The notes: a model not told the origin generated them from the letters alone. DNA of 64,000 nucleotides from Bryoerythrophyllum caledonicum (GCA_963971425.1 OZ020514.1:43437158-43501157), one strand, 5' to 3'. Counted from the stretch's first letter, positions 35,557-46,875 are shown. A program made the numbers and translations.

Positions 35557-37306
35557 TGTGGTAGTTAGATTAATTTCTTTTTTTTCTCTATTGGTGACTT
35601 TTTGTGGTTTGAGTGGTGGTGTAACCAATAGGTAGGATTCTGGTAGTGTAACTGGCGGCTAGTGGCAGTTAATTTCCCAATAGGTTAGAAACAGTGCAGT
35701 TAGGTGGTTGGTGGTAACCAACCTAACCAATCGGGTAGTATAAGTCAGGACAAACCCGATTGGAAAAATAGTCTCTTTGTGTGTAGTGCAGGAGCTCCTT
35801 CCTGGAGATAGGAAAGTATTAGTTGAGTTTTTAGCTTTCTTTTGTGTGACTGTGACTGTGATGTGTGGAACTATTGGAGAAATGGAAATATGATTCAAGA
35901 AATCTGTGTAGTTGGAGTTTGATGTTGATGTGGAGTAAATTGTAAATGGAGAAGATCTAAAGCTAATTGGAATTTATGAACGAGCATGGGTGCATGCCAT
36001 GGGCTGGTTTCCAATTGGTGAATTGTGCTGAATGTGAGTAATATCCATGGGAATCTGAATTGCCCATGGGAGGAAGAATTGATTGAGGGACAAGTTGGTT
36101 GGAGCATAATCAGACTTGTGTCTGATTTATAAAATTATGAAAATCAATAAAAAGGGTGAGTGAAGAGAATGTGATTGAGATTATTGGAGAATAGTGATTG
36201 GAGGATGGTTGAGGGAGTGTCGTTGTAGACAAATTGGAGAAACCAATGAGGAAGCCACGCTGAGTGTGTGTGATTGTAAGTGAGTAATTATCAATGGGAA
36301 GTTGTGTCACCCATTGGTAATTGAACTGACTGGAGTTGACTGTGTTAGAAGAGTAGACTGAAACCAATTGGAGAAGTTGAACAGGCATGGGTGCATGCCA
36401 TGGCCATGTTACCAATTGGTACGATGTATGCTTGAGTTGATTGAGGCCAGATTGGGAAGTGTTACCCCATTGGCTCTTAAGACCATTGAAGAAAAGTTAG
36501 CAATTGGAGAGTAATCAGACCTGCGTCTAATAAGAGAAAAATCAAATAAATAAAATAATAAATATAATAAACAGAAAAAAAAAAATGTGGATTAAAAAAA
36601 TAAGAAGAAGTAGAAAAGGAAATGAAGAAAATTAAAGAAGAAGAATAATTGGAAGATGGAGAAAAACATGTCATTAAATGAATGAAGCATTGATTGCCGA
36701 GATGGGAGCAATGTCGTGAGGTGGTTATCAACACCTATGCCGGGTGTGAAATTAACCAATAGGGAATTAATAGACAAGTTGAGAGAATTGTTAAAACAAA
36801 AATATGGAAGAGCGCATTATCTGGGAGGAATTGTGAAATCGGTAAGTTTGAAGACCAAGAAGAAGATCTGTGAAGAGATTCACATCTTGTTGAAGACCAA
36901 CAAAGACACACCGATTGGAGCAATGCTAAGGGAAGAAGATTACCAATGGTTGATCAAATTTGAACCTGAGTACCAGTAGACGGGAACCATACGAGAGCCT
37001 TGCAGCATTGAAGCAATGATGTTCTGGCAACTTGGAGAATATTATGAAGACGATGGAGTAGAAGATTATTGAGGATACATCTTGCACCAATAAGAGGTTA
37101 GCTTTTGGTTTTACATATGAAAATTGAGATATTGGTACTGTCACCAATGAGGTGTTATGGAAGCATGGGTACTTGAGTTAAGTCTGGATTGAGCCATCCC
37201 ATGGGTGTTGAAGTCATAATCCCAACTCTTTAATTACATACCTCCCCAGTGAACGAATCAGACTACATTGGATTAGTTTTCAATTGGTCAAAAATACTAC
37301 TTTACA
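35557..37306 (+). repeat. 5' LTR
   Basis: Begins TGTGGTAGTTAGATTA and ends ATACTACTTTACA, 1750 bp. It is nearly identical to 50177-51933 apart from scattered transitions and small indels in A-rich tracts (around 36560-36600). It contains an intact 87-codon ORF. Confidence 0.93.
36716..36979 (+). CDS. LTR-embedded 87-aa ORF (5' copy)
   Basis: The ORF is basic and helical: NRELIDKLRELLKQKYGRAH, then LGGIVKSVSLKTKKKICEEI, KTNKDTPIG and EEDYQWLIKFEPEYQ to a TAG. It is intact here and in the 3' LTR, where it differs at residues 5 (Ser to Leu) and in the GAML segment (Met to Val). No known domain recognised. An ORF inside an LTR could be a captured gene fragment, part of a chimeric transcript, or chance. 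Coding composition is better than that of the surrounding LTR. Confidence 0.4.
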   Translation: MRWLSTPMPGVKLTNRELIDKLRELLKQKYGRAHYLGGIVKSVSLKTKKKICEEIHILLKTNKDTPIGAMLREEDYQWLIKFEPEYQ

Positions 37307-38361
37307 TTTGGCACCGCTGCCGGGGAGGTCATTTTGCGGGTGAGGCCACCGCTAGGAAAGTTCTATTGGCAGGTTACTGGTGGCCAGATCTTTTTAAAGA
37401 TGAAAATTCTTATGTTCGTAGATGTGACCCTTGCCAACATGTTGGTAAGCCAACTCCTACTTCCATGCCCTTACAACCACTATTGGCCTTATCCCCCTTT
37501 GAAAAATGGGGAATAGATTTTGTAGGTACTATAGCTCCCGCTACAAAAGTTGGTCGAAATAGATACATTTTGGTAGCTAAAGATTATGCTACAAAATGGG
37601 CCAAAGCACGTGCCACTCGTCATGATGACGCTAAAACCGTGGCTAAATTCCTTTATGAAAATATCTTATCTCGCTATGGGTTTCCTAAGGAATTAATTAG
37701 CGATAGGGGTACCCACTTTTTGAATGAAACAATTGAAATACTAACTAATAACTTTTTCATTAAGCACAGAAAAACCAGCCCCTATCATCCGAGAGCTAAT
37801 GGGCAGACAGAAAAGACTAATGGGATATTGTGCAAAATATTGGCTAAAACCATTGCAGGTTCTGCAACTGATTGGGATGAGAAATTGTGGGGTGCTCTTT
37901 GGGCCTATAGGATAGCACACAAGGTAACCACTAAATTTACCCCTTTTCAATTGGTGTATGGCCAGGAGGCTATCATTCCAATTGAGTTTGAAATTCCATC
38001 ATTGAGAATTGCCTTAGATAACCGATTGGATGATGAAGCCAGTTTAACTCACCAATTAGTTAAATTAGAATCCCTTGATGAAGAGAGAAGAATGGCACGT
38101 TATAATACTTTTGTTGCTCAACAAAAACGTAAGTCTTTTTATGATTCCAAACTACGTCATAAACAGTTTGAGGTTGGGGATTTAGTTCTTTTATACGATA
38201 GTCGTTTCTTTAAGTTTCCGGGCAAATTACAAATCCTTTGGTTAGGTCCCTATGAGGTGGTTGATGTTAATACCAATGGGTCAGTCCAATTACGTGATTT
38301 TGAAGGTACCCTGCTTCCTACACGCATTAATGGGTACCGTCTCAAGGTTTATTATGTGTAA
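37249..38361 (+). CDS. Gypsy integrase (5' truncated, open frame)
   Basis: This open frame of 370 codons starts inside the LTR end, crosses the primer-binding site and enters integrase at GGHFAGEATARKVLLAGYWW. The zinc-binding domain ends with CDPCQ (C59 and C62 of the frame). The catalytic core has D90 (WGIDFVG), D152 (ISDRGTHF) and E188 (NGQTEKTN), an exact D-x35-E spacing. The C-terminal part has FEVGDLVLLYD and LGPYEVVDV, the GPY/F module of Metaviridae integrases. It would insert element cDNA into the genome. No internal stop is present, in contrast to most genes in the window. The N-terminal residues before GGHF come from LTR/PBS sequence, so the HHCC finger is incomplete or makeshift. 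No other pol domain is present. Confidence 0.9.
   Translation: MNESDYIGLVFNWSKILLYIWHRCRGGHFAGEATARKVLLAGYWWPDLFKDENSYVRRCDPCQHVGKPTPTSMPLQPLLALSPFEKWGIDFVGTIAPATKVGRNRYILVAKDYATKWAKARATRHDDAKTVAKFLYENILSRYGFPKELISDRGTHFLNETIEILTNNFFIKHRKTSPYHPRANGQTEKTNGILCKILAKTIAGSATDWDEKLWGALWAYRIAHKVTTKFTPFQLVYGQEAIIPIEFEIPSLRIALDNRLDDEASLTHQLVKLESLDEERRMARYNTFVAQQKRKSFYDSKLRHKQFEVGDLVLLYDSRFFKFPGKLQILWLGPYEVVDVNTNGSVQLRDFEGTLLPTRINGYRLKVYYV
37309..37326 (+). promoter_or_regulatory. Primer-binding site
   Basis: TGGCACCGCTGCCGGGGA, two bases downstream of the LTR end. It has the TGGCRCCGYTGCCGGGGA form used by many plant gypsy elements and would pair with the 3' end of a tRNA (tRNA-Asp type, from general knowledge). 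The element jumps from here straight into integrase coding sequence. Confidence 0.85.
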
Positions 38362-38946
38362 GCCGAGGGCAGCTTCCAATTTGGTGAAAGAGGGGATATT
38401 ATAGAATAAACATATTACGAGAAAAAAAATGATGAAAAAAATAAAGACAAAAATAAATAAATATTAATACAAATATATATATATATATATATATACAATA
38501 TAAAAGAATTAATAAATACAACTAAATAAAAAATTTAATAAAAAAATAAAAAAATATTGAAGCATGTGACAAAGCAATTTCCGATGAGAAAGAAAAGAGA
38601 CTTGATGAAATGAGTGGAAGAGACACTAATTGAGAGTTGAGAGGACATAAGGAAAATGATTATCAGGGTTAATTTAATGTCACATGACAAATCAGTTATG
38701 GGCGGCATGCCAATTGAGTAGATAGTGAAGAGAGCCTAACCTATAGGTCTGACTGTAGTCTACCATAGCTAATAGTTTTTGTTGAGAGAGCTTCAGCGAG
38801 AGGAAGCGTTGCCGAGAGTTTCCAATAGGGAGTGTGAGTTTTGGAGAACTGCAGAGTGACCGATAGGGAGAGCTTCATTGAGCGTAAGCGATAGATGAGT
38901 GGAGAGACAAGTTTGTGGGGCGACAATTGAACAGATTTGGAGTAGA
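38362..38946 (+). other. Spacer between integrase and third ORF
   Basis: Noncoding and A-rich, with an (AT)n microsatellite at 38472-38495. It may contain a promoter or splice region for the third ORF, but no specific signal is evident. Confidence 0.4.
38472..38495. repeat. (AT)n microsatellite
   Basis: About 12 AT units. Confidence 0.9.
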
Positions 38947-39536
38947 ATGGGTGACAATGTTATAATGTTGGAGTCAGACTCCGATGGCGAACAAGAGAAG
39001 ACGGAGAGTCCACCTCTAGAGCATCGATTGAAGAAACCCAAGTTGGAGGACGGCCTGCAAGGAGATGCAATCAAGAGGTAGAGGCGGATCCAATCGGTGA
39101 CGATCGAGAGGAGTGCGTGGTTGCCATTTCGCGCCAATGCGAGTTTCCTGCAAGACGAAGGAAGGTTGTCGAAGCGGAGAGAAGCAGGTCTTCAGTCATT
39201 CATTACGACCCAATTGGAGAAGACTGTAGGGGAGCTGAACAGCCAATGGGTGGAGCAATTCGGGAAGTCTTACAATGCAGCGACGAAGTCCGGAATGGTG
39301 AACCTCAAAAGGGTAACGTTGACGTCAGACCTAATAGGTAAGGTGCTGAATTTACCAATTGAGGGAGTTGAGTATGATACGCTCACAGATGATTTCTTCC
39401 CGATTGTACGTCGTATCAAATTGGATGTATTTTCTTCGGAGCTACACGATGTGAGAAGAACGAAGAAGGAAGAAATTGCGAACGATTGGTTGCAGCTGGT
39501 GGAGTTTATCCAGAAACGACTTTTATTGGATTCTGA
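38947..39536 (+). pseudogene. Third ORF of the LTR element, 5' part
   Basis: ATG at 38947 starts an acidic leader with a basic patch (HRLKKPKLEDG, nuclear-localisation-like). A TAG at 39079-39081 interrupts, then the frame continues with SAWLPFRANASFLQDEGRLS, LKRVTLTSDLIGKVLNLPIE (a helical plant retroelement/mobile-domain type motif) and VRRIKLDVFSSELHDVRRTK. The frame is cut by the hAT at 39537 and resumes in the same phase at 47635. Athila-group elements carry an extra ORF in this position, sometimes called env-like. No signal peptide or membrane segment is visible here, so an envelope role is not supported. Confidence 0.6.
39529..39536 (+). other. hAT target-site duplication (left)
   Basis: GATTCTGA, repeated at 47627-47634. 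Confidence 0.93.
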
Positions 39537-39763
39537 CAGGGTTGTCATAAAGTACGGACATGGCCCAAATATTGCGGACCGGACGGACATTCGGACGGAT
39601 GGACCGGGCGGTCCCCAAGAAAAATCAGACATTGAGGGGAGGAGTAAAAATTACTACGGTGAAATTTTTTTATACAATGTACGAAAAGTTAAAGTGATAC
39701 GATGACATGGACAAGCGATTGGTGACGTGGACGACTTGAAAGGCCACATCGGCATTTCAAATT

Positions 39764-39810
39764 TGGAGGGGGCACGGACATCTGGGGGGGCACGGACGCC
39801 TCGAGAGGGG
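39764..39810 (-). repeat. Left subterminal repeats of the hAT
   Basis: GGGGGCACGGACATC and GGGGGGGCACGGACGCCTCGAGAGGGG are the inverse of the units in the right-end array. Confidence 0.7.
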
Positions 39811-40050
39811 TACTGCAATGGAAAACTTAGTTACCAAGGAAAAATGAAGAACATATTAAAAAAGTTGGATTCACCGCAACGGCAAATGTATTGTGTTTGA
39901 GATACTCGTTATTCATGAGGTGTGCAATGTTGTGGATAAGTGAGAAGGAAAAAACATGTCATTCATCTTCAAACCAAAAACTCACACAAAAGAAAGGGCC
40001 AACGCAATTATCCTTCACCTCCTATTGCTATACTAACACTACATCTATGT

Positions 40051-42297
40051 CTACTCATCTTCATTTCCTCCCGTTGTGCCGCTTGGTCCCGCTTCGTCGT
40101 CCAATATGAGGCTGCGCCTCGCTCTCGTTCGCGTCCGCCAAAATGGACCATCCACCTCACTGAGACTACGCAACATTTGCGAGTTTCTCAATTCTTCGAG
40201 ACATCGCACCGTTGATGGACTGATCTCGTCCAAAAGAAAGTCCACGGCTTCACTTCTCCAAGTCTCTTTCCACTGTGAAAGATCCATCTGGACTGATTCA
40301 AGGGCTGTCATGCTTGCATGCCCACGTTTGTCTGTAACCAACTCTCCCTTCCTGTTCCACATGAAGCCTTTAGGATGCTTACCAAATTGGAATTTTTTCT
40401 TTCTGGAATCCCAATAGCCATCCATAGTTTGGTAGAAGAAATTCCACTTCCCTTCGTCACCTGGAGCAGTTCCAATGATCTTATGGCACACCCTCACAAT
40501 CTCAGTGTGGTCGTGCTCCCACCCGAACGACATACTAATGTCGTTCTTGAACACTGAATGAGTCTGGGCACGCCAACTCCAAATTAAATCTTCGCCCCAT
40601 TGAGGGCGGTAACCTTCACCAGGGGTGTTAATTGGATCTCTCTCATGGCTTGGTGGCATGTACATTGTGAGTCCAAATACCTTGTAAAGGCGTGCGTGAA
40701 ATGGAGCACGGCAACTTGGGCAAAATCTTCTAATCAAAAATATGCTAATTAAGCACATTGGATGGAACATGTGTTTACATGATCCGAGGGCCCATCCACC
40801 TTTGGGGCCAAATGGATTATAACACATTACGCATTTGGTGCCATCAAACATCCATGGTGCGGGTTGCGGCCACAATTGTCTGCTGGTAATTCCTTCTTTC
40901 AATTGGAGATCATGGCTGGATCTAGCATTCTCGTGATCAAAGTCCACCTTTGCCCAATCAATGAGTGACGGCTCTCCAGCAGTCATTGGCAAATCAGATG
41001 GAAACATTTCATCGGAACTACTCCACGACGTGAGGCCAAAATCCCTTCGCGTGTTGTGTTCCAAGTATTCATTGTCAATCCTCTTGAACTCATTTGCTAT
41101 CTGACGACCGCGATCGGCACTAAGAATGGTTGCCACCTTCCATTGATAGTATGATTCTGACATCTTTGAAAGACGAAGGCGCAATTCATCATTTGCCTTC
41201 CTCAATTCATTCACTTCATCCGTTTGAATGTTTGTTGGAAATGACAATGAGTCTTCGCTAAGTGCACCGTCAATGTCCACATACGGTTGCACCAATGGGC
41301 CCAATGGAGGAAGAATGACGGGAGAACATTGTCGTTTGGCCGGTGTATGAATTTCTTGTAACACACCAGCCGTTACAATATCAACCACGTTGTTGAGGAA
41401 ATTCTCATCCACCTCCGGCGGATCGTGAACCGCAACTGTTTCACGTACTTCGACATGTTCCATTAGTTGCCGTTGTTGCAACTGATTCTGCAACCTTGAA
41501 ATCTTAATGTCCTTTGTCGTCACTTCCAACTTGAGACTTTGGATGGTGGCTTGCAATTATGCGATGAAATCATCCTTCTCCAAAAGTACTCCTCGCATCT
41601 TGGACATCTCATCCGTTTCGTCGCGTTGTCTAGCAACTGGCACACCAATCACCTCCACGGATACTACGGGGTCTCCAATGACCTCCGTGGGCACCGGAAC
41701 CCATTCATTGTTCTCCGCGGGGTCCATGTTTTCAACAACGGGTGTTGGTGCAACGTTCGGCGCTCCACGACGTATAGTGGGTTGACGTTTCGCTCGTGGA
41801 AAGCGAGTCCCGTCTGAATCTGAATCTGAATCTGATTCTTCTGTCTCGTGCACCTTCTCAACTCCGCTTCGACCTTCCTTAATTATTCTTCCCAAGCCAC
41901 CATCCGGAAATTTCTTCTCCCTTGGAATTTGCGGCTCTGTTGGCACCGTAATGCGTGGTGTAGACTTTATGGTGGTCCAATCCACCACTTTGTGAAGAAT
42001 TACCTCTGCGTACACCATTCTGCAAATGAAGAGAGGTGCTTCATTGCGCTTCAAGATCGGAAGGTTGTATAAATGTTGAAAAACTTCTATACAACGTTGA
42101 ACAAAATCTTGATTCCGACAATAAGTCAAATTTGCCTTCTCTGAATGGCGATGGAAATGGTGGCGCTCAAGCGGAAATAGTTTGGTGATATGGCACCACT
42201 CAATGTATTCTTCACATGTGAAATATTTCCATGGATCTGGCACGTCCCACCAACCTTTGAACGCCAATTTATTGGGGTTCTTCGAAACATGCTACCG
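40051..42297 (-). pseudogene. RING-finger protein gene within the hAT
   Basis: One - strand frame spans from about 42291 to 40051 with a single internal stop (TAA at 41557-41559). Order: an N-terminal helical region (WKYFTCEEYIEWCHITKLFP, FVQRCIEVFQHLYNLPILKR); an acidic Ser/Asp run; a coiled-coil-like LKLEVTTKDIKISRLQNQLQ; a RING-H2-type finger CVMC...GSCKHMFHPMC...CPSC; then a conserved C-terminal domain (GEDLIWSWRAQTHSVFKNDI, FFYQTMDGYWDSRKKKFQFG). A RING finger usually recruits an E2 enzyme for ubiquitin transfer. The first ATG is not clear: a TAG lies upstream near 42292, next to a possible AG acceptor, so an upstream exon may be lost in or near the gap. It ends in acidic ...GTTGGNEDE. 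Apart from one stop the frame is intact. Confidence 0.7.
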
Positions 42298-42669
42298 CTT
42301 CTTCTATATGGCCCCCGCCCGCTTCCGAGTCCGATCTCTCTCTCTCTTCCGGACCGCCCCGGTTTCTGGCATTGCATTTCCTTCCATTGATCCCCATTGA
42401 CAAACTCAAGTGTGTTAAAAAACACACTAACAACAAATTTAGTTCGCCGCAGAAAATAAATTCACCCAAGTATTCAGCAATAAGCCACCGTGAGGTAGTT
42501 TAAGGCTCAAATTCCCGGTTGAGATGAGTGTTCCACCGATGTAGGACACGTGTCTTCGTATAACAAGTCTATAGCTCACCGAAGTAGTCAGCAAAAAGCC
42601 ACCGTGAGGTAGTTTCAGGCCCGAATTCCTGGATGAGGAATGAAAAAGTGAGGACAATGGGCGCACACT

Positions 42670-42869
42670 NNNNNNNNNNNNNNNNNNNNNNNNNNNNNNN
42701 NNNNNNNNNNNNNNNNNNNNNNNNNNNNNNNNNNNNNNNNNNNNNNNNNNNNNNNNNNNNNNNNNNNNNNNNNNNNNNNNNNNNNNNNNNNNNNNNNNNN
42801 NNNNNNNNNNNNNNNNNNNNNNNNNNNNNNNNNNNNNNNNNNNNNNNNNNNNNNNNNNNNNNNNNNNNN
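42670..42869. other. Assembly gap (200 N)
   Basis: Exactly 200 unknown bases, a typical placeholder length. The true size is unknown. It falls next to repeat-rich sequence. Confidence 0.99.
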
Positions 42870-43146
42870 AGCAGTGTGGGACACCATCCCTGGAATTGCC
42901 CAAACGCCAATTTGAATGTCACCCTACTGTACATTGTAGTGGCGAAGTTATAGAGCAATTTTTGAACATTTTGATTGCCTACGTGGCATTGTTTGTAAAT
43001 TTGCATGATAGAAATAAACCTTAATGTTGTTAACTATGTGTTATAGATGCGATGAAAAGGTTGTATGTCTAGTTTTAGTTTGGGAGGAATAAAGGGAGGG
43101 GAAGGAAGTCCACAATCTACACATTCGCGCCCATTACTCCCCCTAG

Positions 43147-43327
43147 GACGTCCGGGCCCGTGTGAAGACGTCCGCGCCCCCCAGACGTCCGCCTTCCCGA
43201 GACATCCGCGCCCCCCCCGAGACGTCCGCGCCCCTCCTCTGGAGACGTCCCGCGCTCCTCCCCCAGAGATGTCCGCGCCCCCCTCGGAGATGTCCGCGCA
43301 TCCCCTCGAAGACGTCCTGCCCCCTTG
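43147..43327 (+). repeat. Central GACGTCCGCGCCCC minisatellite
   Basis: About nine units of 18-22 bases of the form GAGACGTCCGCGCCCCYC. Each contains GACGTC and CpGs. Same unit and orientation as the right-end array. Confidence 0.85.
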
Positions 43328-43539
43328 TCTAGTATATATATCACCGAAGATGGACAACCATCATTATTTTCAAGCGTTAGCCTCTTGTCCTGGAACTCCA
43401 TGTGGGCTCCTTGCTTGAGACTAAGTGGATCACATTGGCCTTTGGTTGATGTCCACACATACCATCAACTGTTTTGCATGTGACATACTAACGCTTGTAG
43501 ATTAAGGATTTACATTCAGCTTCTACTGTGGTATGAAAC

Positions 43540-45600
43540 ATGGCGGGTCCACTCCGCCATCCGACGAAAGAATGGGCCCCGTGGTGGACGTTCATAGACA
43601 AAGACCATGTAAAATGTGTGTGGTGCAACGAGACCTTTCGTTACAAACGACAGGAGGGCTTTTAAGCACTACGGATACAATACAGGTTCAGATAAGAGTT
43701 CATTGTCCGAAGGCCCCCGGGAACGGTATTTAGGCACTTCGCTAATTGCGGTGGTGTAATACCCAAAAGAATGACGCATGCGGAAATCTATGGTTCAAAT
43801 GGTATGTCATCTGCTGCCACTGTCGCACCGTGTTCTAGTTAGTCTATGTACAGTGGAGAATTTGTAGAAGTGCCGGACTCTACAAATGACGAAAGAACAT
43901 CCCAGATCGAACGATCTCAATCAACGCGGGTCCCCAGTAGAGCTGATTCTTGTACCCCAAGAACTATGCGGCAACAAAGCATGACGGAGGCTTGTCGAAT
44001 TGCAAAGCGCAATGAATTGGATGAAAAATGGGCAACATTCTTCTACGAAGCCAAATGTGCCATTCAATGTGATAAGACATCCAACCTTTGTCGACGTAGT
44101 GGAAGCAACCTCGAAAGTGGCTTTTTTGACTATCATCCACCAAGCTATAATGCAGTGCACACAAGGCACATTGAGCCAAAAAGGAACAATGTGAAGTTGC
44201 AAATAGAAGAGAAAACGAAGCATTGTATAAGCCTATATGGAGCAACTATTTGCACAGATGGATGGGACAATGTTGTTCATCGTCCATTGATGAATGTCAT
44301 GCTTGTGTGTCCTGTTGGAGATATATTCCTTGTTCCATTGATACAACGGGGAACAAAAAAGACAAAGGATATGTAGCTGGGAAGTTGAAGGAGTACATTG
44401 TAGCTGTGGGACCGCAAAACATGGTGCAAATTGCCCAGACAATGCCAGTGCAATGTTGGGAGCTATGGACATGGTGGTAGAGGATTTTCCACACATTTAT
44501 AAGCAAGGTTGTGCAGCTCACATCTTGATCTTCTCTTGGAAGATTGGGGCAAGGAAGAAATCTTCAAGGGACTTGATTATTTTGGCCAAACGCATATGTG
44601 TTTACATAAGGACTCGTCATGTGACGATGGCTTTGTTTCGCCAGCCCAGCCCAAAATTGTCTCTACTTTTGCCAGCACAGACAAGATTTGCCTGCCTTTT
44701 TTTGATGATTAGACGATTGATGAGGGTGAAAGCAACACTACTCTAAGTGGTAGTCCATGAGAAATGGGTGGAATACGTGAGTTCTTTATTCAATCGCCAA
44801 AACGGACATCGTGCTCACGCATTGGCATGTTTGGTCAGGAATACTATTCTTGACGAGACGTTCTGGGTGCGTTGTGAGAATTTTGTGCATCTCGTGGAGC
44901 CAGCTATTGTGACTCTCAGGACCTTTGATGGACAAACTCCGGCGATGGGGAGGGCATGGTTGGCCATGAATAATTTTAAGAAGCATGTATTTGGTCTACG
45001 TAATGCACCATTTTTACTTGACCCTATTATAGCAACCCGCTTCGAGAGGCAATTCAACCGGAGGTGGAAGATGATGTTGACAGATCTTCACTATGCAGCT
45101 GCTCTATTGAATCCATATTTGACGGAGTGCAGAGAACTTCAAAGTGATGGAACTGCAAAGCGTGCACGCAATAGAGTGCTAAGGCACTTAAGTGGGTGCC
45201 TTGGATTAAACCACAACCGTGTGATGGACGAACTAACACACTTTGAGGAGCGAACAGGGACCTTACGGCCCTCTGGAGGCCCTAGACATTCGAGAGACAC
45301 GGATGCTACCTCATCAATGGTGGCAGAAGGTCGGGGCGATGCGCTACCTATGATAGCTAAACGTATTCTTCCGTTAACATGCTCGACATCATCATGTGAG
45401 CGGAATTGGAGCATGTATTCGTTCGTTCACAACAAGGTTCGCAATCGGTTAGGCGTAAAGAAGGCATAGGACTTGGTGTACATTTACACCAATAGTAAGC
45501 TTCTTCGGGAACGACGTGGAGCAGACCCTGTTATCTAGTACGACAACCAACCGTTTTCTGAGACTCGGATCCTAAGTTTGTACCAATGGACGTTGATGAA
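43540..45600 (+). pseudogene. hAT transposase (BED finger, DUF659, hAT dimerisation), broken
   Basis: ATG at 43540 opens a BED-type zinc finger (WAPWWTFIDKDHVKCVWCNE...VFRHFANC, about 43573-43747, with a frame change). DUF659 follows: KWATFFYEAKCAIQ, YGATICTDGWDNVVHRPLMN (first catalytic Asp; 44240-44300), then in another frame PDNASAMLGAMDMVVEDFPH (second Asp) and YKQGCAAH. The helical insertion domain is at 44747-45290 (YVSSLFNRQNGHRAHALACL, MGRAWLAMNNFKKHVFG). The C-terminal hAT domain has LTCSTSSCERNWSMYSFVHN (catalytic Glu and dimerisation; 45376-45430). Several frameshifts and stops (for example at 43665, 44374 and 45467) break it. It would cut and paste the element at 8-bp targets. Confidence 0.88.
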
Positions 45601-45743
45601 GAAAATGATGACGGTGGTGATGGCGGATGGCCTGATGGTCATGAAGATTGTGATGGCGGTGAACGCGATGGTGGTGTTGATGTTGGTGATGATGATGCCG
45701 ATGACCAAGGGGGGAAATTCCCGCGGACAATGTAGGTGCCAAT

Positions 45744-46829
45744 ATGCAGCACGATGAACCCCTAAACCAACCGAATGGAGGTTTTGATTGGTCGGAACTT
45801 GACGGGGAGTCACCTGTGGGCACTAATCGTGTGATTAATGATATGCAAGATGAAGGCATCGTTGCATACGACCGTGCCGATGATGATATAGACGATGAAG
45901 AAGGATCTGATGAACATCGGAGTGGTAATCATAGCGATAATGATGATGACTATTCCATTCAGAGTGATGACAACATTGACAATGGTGGAGGTAACAATGG
46001 TAGGGTGCAAATTCCAAATGAAGAAGAAGTTTCTAACGGAGATGAAGTTCATCAACCTCACGAAGCATTTGAACAAAATGTTGAAGAAAGTATCCGTTGT
46101 GAAGAATCAAATGAGACCGTTCCAAGAAATGTTGGTTTAGGGGGTCCTAACGCTGGGCAGGAGGACAATGTTCCTATTGGCCAATTGTTTAGAACATCGT
46201 TGGCGAACAACACACCTTCAGTAGGTGCAATACTTGCGGGAATTGGGAGAAGTCGTCGATCTCCATCATGTACACCTCTTCGCCATGATTCAACGGACAC
46301 ATTGACTCCAACATCAAAATCAAAGGCTCCGGTCACATCTTCTGGAATGGTTCCTGAAGTTGGACCTTCTACTGCAAAGCGCGGTGTAAAGCGATCGAGA
46401 GTAGGTCCAAAGATTGTTCGCCCATTTTGTTTAGTAAATACGGGATGGACTTCCATGTCTTCAGCACCTGTGGTGGATACACGTGGAATCAATGAGGATG
46501 GGATCACCGACCAAAACAAAAGAAGAAAGGTGAAGAGAATTGTCACTACAATGGTAGATGGTACAATCGATAACGAAGTGCGCAATATTAATTCAACAGT
46601 AGAGGAATATGCACCTAATGCTTATGGTGATGAGGATGAAGTTTGTGGAGATGATGAGCGGTCAGATGGATCGGATGATAGTTGTGCAGAGGCACCCAAT
46701 GACGAAGATGTTGTTGTGAGAGCACCATTGGACATAGGCGGTACTCGTTTGAATCCAAGACGACACACGCCTCGAGAACAAAAAAGGATTGATAAGGAGG
46801 TCAACATATTACATATAGAAGTGAAGTAG
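45744..46829 (+). CDS. Acidic C-terminal part of hAT transposase or separate ORF
   Basis: This 361-codon open frame directly follows the hAT domain. Another acidic Gly/Asp-rich segment (45590-45730) links the two. Content: long Asp/Glu/Asn-rich runs (DDDIDDEEGSDEHRSGNHSD), a middle part with SPSCTPLRHDSTDTLTPTSK and a basic patch AKRGVKRSRVGPKIVRPF (nuclear-localisation-like), another acidic block (DEDEVCGDDERSDGSDDSCA), and a basic C-terminus. No enzymatic domain. It is most likely the disordered tail of the transposase, separated by a stop at 45733. A separate protein cannot be excluded. Confidence 0.55.
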   Translation: MQHDEPLNQPNGGFDWSELDGESPVGTNRVINDMQDEGIVAYDRADDDIDDEEGSDEHRSGNHSDNDDDYSIQSDDNIDNGGGNNGRVQIPNEEEVSNGDEVHQPHEAFEQNVEESIRCEESNETVPRNVGLGGPNAGQEDNVPIGQLFRTSLANNTPSVGAILAGIGRSRRSPSCTPLRHDSTDTLTPTSKSKAPVTSSGMVPEVGPSTAKRGVKRSRVGPKIVRPFCLVNTGWTSMSSAPVVDTRGINEDGITDQNKRRKVKRIVTTMVDGTIDNEVRNINSTVEEYAPNAYGDEDEVCGDDERSDGSDDSCAEAPNDEDVVVRAPLDIGGTRLNPRRHTPREQKRIDKEVNILHIEVK

Positions 46830-46856
46830 ACATAGAGTTATTGATAAATAGTAACA

Positions 46857-46875
46857 TGTATATAGATATATATAT

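Larger units (their letters stand above)
42298..43539. other. Divergent intergenic region of the hAT (putative bidirectional promoter), includes gap
   Basis: Lies between the 5' ends of the RING gene (-) and the transposase (+). It contains a near-direct duplication (CACCGTGAGGTAGTTTmAGGCyCrAATTCC at about 42489 and 42600), the N gap and the central GC-rich array. Any promoter is inferred from geometry only. Confidence 0.4.

Noticed and set aside
42439-43006. ORFs running through the N gap
   Set aside because: The translation is unknown across 200 placeholder bases, so the frame has no meaning.
44815-45414. Antisense ORFs opposite the hAT transposase
   Set aside because: Shadows of the conserved + strand coding sequence; no independent domain.
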